64,000 nt of DNA, taken from the NCBI RefSeq assembly GCF_001625215.2, contig NC_030389.2, positions 30,803,454-30,867,453 on the forward strand. The letters run 5' to 3'. Shown here piece by piece: positions 57,724 to 64,000 of the stretch (position 1 is its first letter; every line of letters begins with the position of its first letter). A program made the position numbers and the translations under genes. This DNA comes from Daucus carota subsp. sativus (taxonomy: Eukaryota; Streptophyta; Magnoliopsida; Apiales; Apiaceae). The notes under the pieces are model-generated. The model did not search any database. It was not told where the DNA came from and saw only the letters and a list, made by a program, of their open reading frames with translations.

Positions 57724-59421
57724 TTAGTAGATGAACTTTTCGTTCTCATCCGCCTCATCTTCTTCAGGAGCAGGGAGATTAAGATCAATCATATCATGAA
57801 TTTCAGCAGCATCTTGTTTGAAAAGTGGAACTTGATTGCTGAAGTCTTCAGCACCATTAATAAAATGAGACCTCTTGTGACCTCCTAAAGCTTGACCAGA
57901 CTTGAACATCCTAAAGCAGATTGGACATTCATGCCCTTTGTTTTTCTTCGTCCTAATTTTCTTTGCAGCATTGCTAGCATATTGTTTCTTGTTACTGACA
58001 CTCTCATACTTTCTTGTGGGTGTCATATCAGGAGGATTATCATCATCATCTAAATTGTTCTCACCACTTGCATACCTCGAACCAAATTTTGCAGTGGGCT
58101 TTTTGTGGCAGGGTCTATGTCCCCCTAGTGCCTGGTGAGAATTGAAAGTCTTGTTACAGTTCAAACATTCGTACTTGCTTCTCTTATAAACATTCTTGCT
58201 CAATTCTCCATCTGAAGAATCTTCATAAATCAATCTTCTTAGTGATTCCTTACGAAGCTCAGGACTTTCAGGAGCATCTCTAGTCCTCTTGAGATCATAC
58301 TTCAATGACTTCGAACTTGACCCAAATTCACTAAATCCTTTTTCTTTACCAAAACTCTTGCTTAGTCCAGTTTCATAATTCTTTCCTCTGTTAAAACCCA
58401 TGTCCATATCAGCATTCGAAATCTCAACTCCCTCGTGGCCCTTAAGGGACTTCCTGTATTCACCATATCGGAACAACTCATCAACGGAAATATCTGAATC
58501 AACCATTTTAACACCATTTTTGAAATACCCAGAATGAGAATTCTCCAGTTGAACACTCTCAGCATCCAAAGCACTCAACTTTAACTTCCTAGCTCCTCCC
58601 AATTTCTTCATTTCTAATGCCTCATGTCCTAAACTCAAACCACCCTTTCTACCAAGTTTCATGTCAATAGATGAAGACTTAGTCTCTAAAATAACTGAAT
58701 TATTATCCGACGATTCGACAACAGAATTAACCCCACCCCAATTCCCAGAATCCCTAGACAACATCATCAAACATATAGCAACCTCTTCCTGTTCTTGCTC
58801 ATAAACCTCAGAAACAGATGAAGAACCATAGTTGATACTATTATTATTGACCAAATTGAAATGAGAAGACTTAACAACAATCCTCTTGTACCTTTTGCTT
58901 TTCGATCTTGTCTGCCGCCTCAGATCCTCAGCTTCCTCAGTATCAGAATGACCATCCATCACTAACTTAGGATCCTCACTAGTCCAAGAATGATCATCTT
59001 TCAAAACCCTCTCTTTCTCAGAATGACAAGCCATATGACCACACAATGCTTTAAGTGATTGAAACCCTTTACCACATTGCTTACATATCCTCTCCTGTTG
59101 CTGTATTGGGAAAGTTGAACCAACAGCCCTCCAAGTCTTTTTTGGGTTCTCTCTTAATCCATAACCACCAGAAGGTCCACCAAAGTCCCCATTAATCCCA
59201 CCACCACCTGCTCCAGCCACCGCGGCAACCGACGGTGCCTCACACTTGATCAAGCCTGTTTCAGCCATTAAAGCAGACAACTTTTCATCTGATTCAGCTG
59301 AATTTGCAGCAGCAATAACATGAGACCTCATGTGACCCCCAAGTGACTTCCCACATGGGTACTTCTTGTCACACCACTTGCACACAAATCTCAATTCTTG
59401 ATCTTTCTCCATCAAGCCCAA
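57724..59421 (-). CDS. C2H2 zinc finger transcription factor (ZAT-type, four fingers, EAR motif)
   Basis: Intronless, 565 residues. Four plant-type fingers: one at 14-34 (CKWCDKKYPCGKSLGGHMRSH), a second at about 110-132 (CKQCGKGFQSLKALCGHMACH), and a C-terminal pair at about 420-440 (CLNCNKTFNSHQALGGHRPCH) and 500-520 (CPICFRMFKSGQALGGHKRSH). Fingers 3 and 4 carry the full QALGGH motif; finger 2 has KALCGH. The C-terminus has IDLNLPAPEEDE, an LxLxL-type EAR repressor motif followed by an acidic tail. Basic clusters (RSKSKRYKRI, KKIRTKKNKG) suit nuclear import. The family binds DNA and usually represses stress or developmental genes through TOPLESS-type co-repressors. First Met of the frame used; MEKDQELRF lies four codons on. 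It resembles the ZAT1/4/9 group; the exact orthologue is not decided. Confidence 0.94.
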   Translation of the reverse strand: MGLMEKDQELRFVCKWCDKKYPCGKSLGGHMRSHVIAAANSAESDEKLSALMAETGLIKCEAPSVAAVAGAGGGGINGDFGGPSGGYGLRENPKKTWRAVGSTFPIQQQERICKQCGKGFQSLKALCGHMACHSEKERVLKDDHSWTSEDPKLVMDGHSDTEEAEDLRRQTRSKSKRYKRIVVKSSHFNLVNNNSINYGSSSVSEVYEQEQEEVAICLMMLSRDSGNWGGVNSVVESSDNNSVILETKSSSIDMKLGRKGGLSLGHEALEMKKLGGARKLKLSALDAESVQLENSHSGYFKNGVKMVDSDISVDELFRYGEYRKSLKGHEGVEISNADMDMGFNRGKNYETGLSKSFGKEKGFSEFGSSSKSLKYDLKRTRDAPESPELRKESLRRLIYEDSSDGELSKNVYKRSKYECLNCNKTFNSHQALGGHRPCHKKPTAKFGSRYASGENNLDDDDNPPDMTPTRKYESVSNKKQYASNAAKKIRTKKNKGHECPICFRMFKSGQALGGHKRSHFINGAEDFSNQVPLFKQDAAEIHDMIDLNLPAPEEDEADENEKFIY

Positions 59422-60603
59422 TCAAAAATCCCAACTTTCCAACAGAAAACAAGAATGACCCAAGTGATAAAACAAGATCAATCCACCATTCCCACCCTCA
59501 AATCATGCAAAAATGCCACATTCATTTGGTGATCAACTCTATATAAAAAAAGACCCAAATCAAGAAAAAAGGTGAAATCTTGAAAAAGGCCAAGTGAAAT
59601 CTGATTGGACAAGATCACTCAAGATTAAAGAAGTAACATGTGACAGTTTTGGGAAGTACAAGATCACACACACAAAACATGAGACTTTTTGAATCCCACA
59701 TCAATTATGTGATTTTATTTCACCCTCTCTAATAAATGCAAAAAATATCAAACACTTTGTATCAATTAGTTAGTCAGCTTATTGGTAGCCATCATGAAGG
59801 GGTATCAAGATAAACAATCAAAACAGAAACCATCTCTCTCCCTCTCTCTCTCAGACCATCTCTCTCTCTCTGGCTAAGTTAAGTTATGTTGTTATGTTGA
59901 GCAGGAGAATTTCATGCAAATACTAGTAGAACTAGTAGAAGTGAAAAGCTAGAATAGTGGAGGCACGTGTAGCCGAGAGAGGCAAGTTCGATGGAGTGAT
60001 CCAACGGCTGAGATGAGTTGTGGATCCCGAGGAGTGTGAGATTGACACGTAGGAGTGAAGAAGAGAGGTACTTAAACAAACATAGGAATAGTAGCAACCA
60101 AAACTCATGGGAGGTCCGAATCTTCAGCCGCTATCGTACCTCGAAATTCCTCATCTGCCCTTGTACACTTGTACTTTGTAAATACACCTGCTCACATACA
60201 TGTCTTAGAGCAGGTCGAAGATACTCTTCCTTTAGGATCCTAACTTGAGATTTGAGAAAGGAGAGGAAAAATATTGCTCCAAGTGACTCTTAAATCACTA
60301 AGAGACTCTTGTTTCTCTCTCCTCTCTCCTCAAAGTTAAGAGCCACCACATGGCTCCTAACTTATTTTTTCACAATAAAAAAATTCTTCCCTCCAATTCA
60401 CCTCCATCTTTCCCTTTTTTTTGTTATAGTGGAGCCCAATATATGAATAAAATATGAAATAGAGAAGAGATGCAGAGAGTATTGTTGGAATTTACACTCT
60501 TAACTTTGTCCTAAATTACTAAAAACCACATTTTTAATATTATATTTAAGAGCCAACAAGGAGTCTCTTGGATATACTCTTACACAGGAATACTCGGGGT
60601 CGT
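59422..60603. other. C2H2 gene upstream region and intergenic DNA
   Basis: Should contain the C2H2 promoter and leader. A CT-rich run lies at 59831-59871. 60200-60600 has diverged words (AGATACTCTT, GGAGTCTCTTGG) suggesting an old MITE, but no matching ends or target duplication were found. Confidence 0.4.
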
Positions 60604-61737
60604 TGATAGAGTATATATTTATATATATTTTAGATGATAATTATTCTCATATTAGTTATATTTTGCATTTAATTGGACATATATTAATTATATTTTAATA
60701 TCTTATTGTAGGGAGCAAGGAATTCTAAATTGGAAAGGATTTGGACAAATTAGAAGAAAATTCGCAACTATTGGGCTACCCGCATTCGGAATATTGTTTG
60801 GGCCATATCTTGAGTTCTAGAAGTCGGATTTGGGCGAGTAAACAGCCCACGCGAAGATAATTTAATTTTCTATCATTCTAGATGAGTCCAGATATCAAAA
60901 GCCTACTGAAACAGCCCAGGAACAGGGGAGAAAATCAACTGCGAATTTTGACCTTTGTGAAGCCTATTCAGTTTCGGAATTGCCTTGTGTATTCCTATTA
61001 GAATAAAAACACTTTTGTATTAGGTTTTATTAGATAGAATATTACATACATATCATCAGGAGGAGAGCCACGGAGAAGAAGAGAAAGGATCGACACTTTG
61101 TATCGTATTCTATTCTTTTCATGATTCTTACTTGTCTTATCTTTATTATGCTTGGCTAAACCTCCATTGTTGGAGGGCTGTTTTGAAGCCCTGAACCTTA
61201 TGACAATTATACAGTTTTGAGTTATGGAGATTTGTTTTGATTGTGCTTATATATACGTCAATGCTTGTAGAGATGCTTGAATTAACTAGGGTATGCGGAC
61301 ATCCCAATTTGTTATGTGATTGTTATCTCTGCAAAGTCAATTAATCTTTCTATGCGGACATGGGATTAATTGTATTAGTGTGTAATTCGTTTTAACCTTT
61401 CTATGCGGTCCATGGGGTTATGCGAATAGCAGAGCTTGTTTCTATGCGGTCCATGGCAAGTTCTCTATAAGTATCTCTTTTAACATATCAAAGGATTCAG
61501 AATTGTGTCATAAGTTTAGTGGTGGATATTCATGCTTTCCAACATATTTTTTTAATTGCTTTTGAGTTAATTTATATTAGATTAATATTTAGATTAGTTA
61601 TAAAAACAAAAATCAAATCATTTATTTGTTTAAAAAAAACAGAAGAGAAGTAAGCCCTTGATCCTTGGCGTTGAACGATACCCTTGCTTATTCTATATTA
61701 TAAACGACAGAAAAAGGGTTTAAATTGGTTCACATCA
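60604..61737 (+). mobile_element. 5' LTR of an Athila-like gypsy element
   Basis: Starts TGATAGAG and ends TTCACATCA, giving TGAT..ATCA tips, and is followed within 5 bases by a primer-binding site. 1,134 bp. It contains repeated TTTCTATGCGG words (61350-61450). The preceding GTCGT may be the target duplication, but the 3' LTR is outside the window. Confidence 0.75.
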
Positions 61738-61742
61738 ATTTT

Positions 61743-61760
61743 TGGCGCCGCTGCCGGGGA
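61743..61760 (+). other. Primer-binding site (Athila/gypsy type)
   Basis: TGGCGCCGCTGCCGGGG follows the LTR by a few bases. It is the common tRNA-primed site of plant gypsy elements of the Athila type (usual form TGGCGCCGTTGCCGGGG, one change). Confidence 0.85.
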
Positions 61761-61877
61761 TTAAATTTTGCTTTTCTTTTGTTTTGTATTTTTTGTACAT
61801 ATTTTTTCTTTTTTTTCTTTTCTCCTCCGTTGCTTGTTTTGTTTCAGGTATAAGGTGGAACCTTTTGAGTAGTTGAC

Positions 61878-63773
61878 ATGGCAATTCCAACACTGCGTGA
61901 TGATGTTGCGGTGTCGATTGCTAGTTATGGAAATACTTGTATGGTGTATCCTGAGCCGATTGCAGGGAAGAGTAGTAATTTCGAGCTCAAACAGAATCTT
62001 CTAATGAGATTACCCGTCTTCCATGATCTTCCAACTGAAGAGCCAAACCAACACCTTTCGAGATTTGTGACTATTGTGGAATGCATGGGACCTGATATGG
62101 CGGATCCTCAGATTTTAAAGATGAAGGCTTTTCCATTTTCACTTGATGGAGCAGCTTTGGATTGGTTCGAAGATTTGCCTATGGGGTTCATTACTTCTTG
62201 GGAAAAGCTAGTACGAGAATTTTTGCAGAAGTTTTATCCAGCAACTAGAGTGATAAGCACGAGAAGTCAAATAGCTGGAATTCAACAATATGCAACTGAG
62301 ACGTATGTTGAGTATTATGCTAGATTCCAAAAGTTACAGAAAAGATGTCCTCAACATGGTTTTTCAAAAGGGAGTCTATTACACTTCTTCTATCAGGGTC
62401 TGAATGAGTATGAAAGGAGATTATTGGATTCTTCTGCTAGAGGTGCTTTTATTGATTTATCTCATGATGCTGCTGAACAACTAATATCTAAAAGAGCCGC
62501 CAACGAACTAGACTATGGGAGTCGCGCAAGGTCGGAATCAATTTTAGGAGTTGAATCTGATCAAAGGTTGACAAAGATTGAACAAAACTTGGAGAGGTTG
62601 AGTGCATTAATTCAAATTGGAAGAACACCTCAAATTCAAGTATGTGATTTTTGCGCAACTCCAGGACATTCTACCGATTCTTGCCCATCTTTTGGTTATG
62701 AAAATCAGGAAGCAAATCATTTCTTAGATATATATAATTCAAGGATGGGAGATCACATAAGGAATGAAGATACGAATGGTGCTCTATATGGATTTCAGTT
62801 TCGGGACAATTCTCCACATTCAGGTTTTCAGCAAAGGGAACCACTCCATCACAATTTAACTAGTGGAAACAATATTGAAATATTATTGACCAAATTAGTT
62901 GAGGGACAGTTGGAGATGCAAAAACGAAGTTCCAAAAATTCTCAAGACATCAAGGAGGTGCCAACACAACTTGGGGATGTGGGTGACAAAATAAATCAAA
63001 AACATGAGTTGGTTGCAACTCATAAAACTACACAACCACAGCCAAAATTTGAGCATTTGAATGTCATTACCGCCTACAAGTCACTAGGTGCAGGATGCTC
63101 TATTTCACAACTTAGTGACATACTTGATGAACCAGAGAAAGAACTTGGTAATCTGCAGAATAACAATGAAGAAGTGGTTGCAACAGTACCCAAAGAGAAG
63201 TCTCCTAACTTTTCTTGTCCAGTTGATTTTAAAAGTCGCTTTCATCGTATTCCTTTTCCGTCTAGATTGATGCAGACAAAAGTAAATGAGATGGAGAAGG
63301 AATACCACGCGGATACAAAGATAGCTACTATGGAAGAAAGCATTACTAAACAAGATTCCGAAATAGTGGAAGAAAAATTAGAAGATGTGGTTTCTGGAGA
63401 AGATAGTAAAGATTTGCGAGGGTTGGGGTTTGTTGGAGTTGAAGAAATTTCTGTGACTCCTATATGCACTATTGATAAATCAACTTCTTCGTTCATTCTT
63501 GAATTTGAAAATTTTGCTCTTGAGGGGATACACAAAATTTTGAAGGAGTTGGGGTTTCTTTTGGTATTGCAAGATGCACCTAAACTCGAGTGGAAGCCTT
63601 TGCCAACTCACTTTAGGTATCATATACCTTTCAGCGAGAAAGTGAGTAATTTTTCAACAAGTTTCGTATTCTCAATCAAATTAATTTTTTGGATGCCGTT
63701 CAAACTGTGCAATTTTCATGACGACATTCATAAGCTTGGAATTGATTTAATTGTGTTGATGTATCCACCTTGA
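61878..63773 (+). CDS. Gypsy gag polyprotein with a reverse-transcriptase stub
   Basis: A 631-residue frame. Residues about 40-180 are the plant retrotransposon gag domain: LPVFHDLPTEEPNQHLSRFV, then MKAFPFSLDGAALDWFEDLP and LVREFLQKFYPATRV. A CCHC zinc knuckle is at 256-269 (CDFCATPGHSTDSC). Gag packages the element's RNA into virus-like particles. The rest is Glu/Lys-rich. The end (APKLEWKPLPTHFRY) matches the start of the RT domain (pattern PKLELKPLP), but the next 50 residues are unrelated and the frame stops. No protease or RT catalytic core is present. This suggests a large internal deletion, giving a gag-only element. Start is the first Met, about 120 bases after the primer site. Confidence 0.85.
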   Translation: MAIPTLRDDVAVSIASYGNTCMVYPEPIAGKSSNFELKQNLLMRLPVFHDLPTEEPNQHLSRFVTIVECMGPDMADPQILKMKAFPFSLDGAALDWFEDLPMGFITSWEKLVREFLQKFYPATRVISTRSQIAGIQQYATETYVEYYARFQKLQKRCPQHGFSKGSLLHFFYQGLNEYERRLLDSSARGAFIDLSHDAAEQLISKRAANELDYGSRARSESILGVESDQRLTKIEQNLERLSALIQIGRTPQIQVCDFCATPGHSTDSCPSFGYENQEANHFLDIYNSRMGDHIRNEDTNGALYGFQFRDNSPHSGFQQREPLHHNLTSGNNIEILLTKLVEGQLEMQKRSSKNSQDIKEVPTQLGDVGDKINQKHELVATHKTTQPQPKFEHLNVITAYKSLGAGCSISQLSDILDEPEKELGNLQNNNEEVVATVPKEKSPNFSCPVDFKSRFHRIPFPSRLMQTKVNEMEKEYHADTKIATMEESITKQDSEIVEEKLEDVVSGEDSKDLRGLGFVGVEEISVTPICTIDKSTSSFILEFENFALEGIHKILKELGFLLVLQDAPKLEWKPLPTHFRYHIPFSEKVSNFSTSFVFSIKLIFWMPFKLCNFHDDIHKLGIDLIVLMYPP

Positions 63774-64000
63774 AAGTGAAGGCACAACGTCTAGCCAAAG
63801 ACGTAAAAGAAAAGCGCTTCTTGGGAGGCAACCCAAGTCTACGGTATGATTAGTTATATTATTATTATTATTATTATTATTATTAGATAGTTTTTTTTTT
63901 TTTGATTTTTTTATAACTCCCTTAAGGTATTTTGATAGTGTTTGTGAAGTGTTGCAGGATTATAAAATAATTTTTGGTGTAAAAAAAAAAAAATTGTATG
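63774..64000 (+). mobile_element. Post-gag region of the gypsy element (runs off the window)
   Basis: GCTTCTTGGGAGGCAACCCA (63819-63838) can form a hairpin and is a motif I recall downstream of the coding region in Athila-like elements, here only 45 bases past the gag stop. An (ATT)n microsatellite follows at about 63856-63884, then poly(T) and poly(A) runs. Non-coding. Confidence 0.5.

Noticed and set aside
57902..58138. 78-codon plus-strand frame and other short frames opposite the C2H2 gene
   Set aside because: Antisense shadows of a well-supported coding region.
60200..60603. Possible MITE with AGATACTCTT / GGAGTCTCTTGG words
   Set aside because: Ends could not be paired and no target duplication was found.
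1..64000. CRISPR arrays, bacterial operons, riboswitches, tRNA genes
   Set aside because: None seen; the window is plant nuclear DNA and the regular repeats found are tandem arrays or transposon ends. No cloverleaf with A and B boxes was recognised by eye.

Overview
This is nuclear DNA from a flowering plant, almost certainly a eudicot. It is AT-rich, its genes are split by GT-AG introns, and it holds plant-specific families (WRKY, remorin, plastid-type starch phosphorylase, EAR-type C2H2 zinc finger, PLS-class PPR), plant LTR retrotransposons and many MITEs. I cannot fix the species from sequence alone. Gene models were built by hand from reading frames, splice signals and remembered family sequences; no database was searched.

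Layout. 1-6301 is the 3' part of an old SIRE/Maximus-like copia element, ending in a 1.6 kb LTR that carries a palindromic 35-bp tandem array. 6302-10450 holds decayed fragments (UGT91-like glycosyltransferase, two exons of ubiquitin conjugation factor E4), a foldback element and a Helitron-like terminus. 10490-12637 is an intronless PPR gene. 12640-17440 holds ABCG/PDR transporter fragments, a Stowaway MITE and another Helitron-like end. 17572-18392 (-) is a broken LRR receptor-like protein gene. 18776-20260 (-) is a four-exon remorin gene. 22085-29872 (+) is a 15-exon plastidial alpha-glucan phosphorylase gene (PHS1) with a hAT MITE in intron 1. 30-38.8 kb is intergenic and MITE-rich, including an inverted Stowaway pair. 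38863-42871 (+) is a WRKY57-type gene whose intron 2 carries a long foldback and a Tourist-like MITE.

45011-52850 is a complete, very young LTR retrotransposon with nearly identical LTRs and a TTCAT target-site duplication. Its primer-binding site, polypurine tract and LTR TATA box all show that the element lies on the minus strand, yet its only long gene is a spliced plus-strand gene. It has no gag-pol; an 86-bp tandem array lies where gag-pol would be expected. This antisense-gene, non-autonomous element is the most interesting object in the window.

54469-55084 is an AlkB-homologue pseudogene, followed by a plastid 23S rRNA fragment (about 55283-55363). 57724-59421 (-) is a four-finger C2H2 gene. 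60604-64000 is the 5' half of an Athila-like gypsy element with a long gag ORF that runs into a stub of reverse transcriptase.

The ordinary genes (PPR, remorin, PHS1, WRKY57, C2H2) are independent transcription units. Nothing suggests they act in one pathway.
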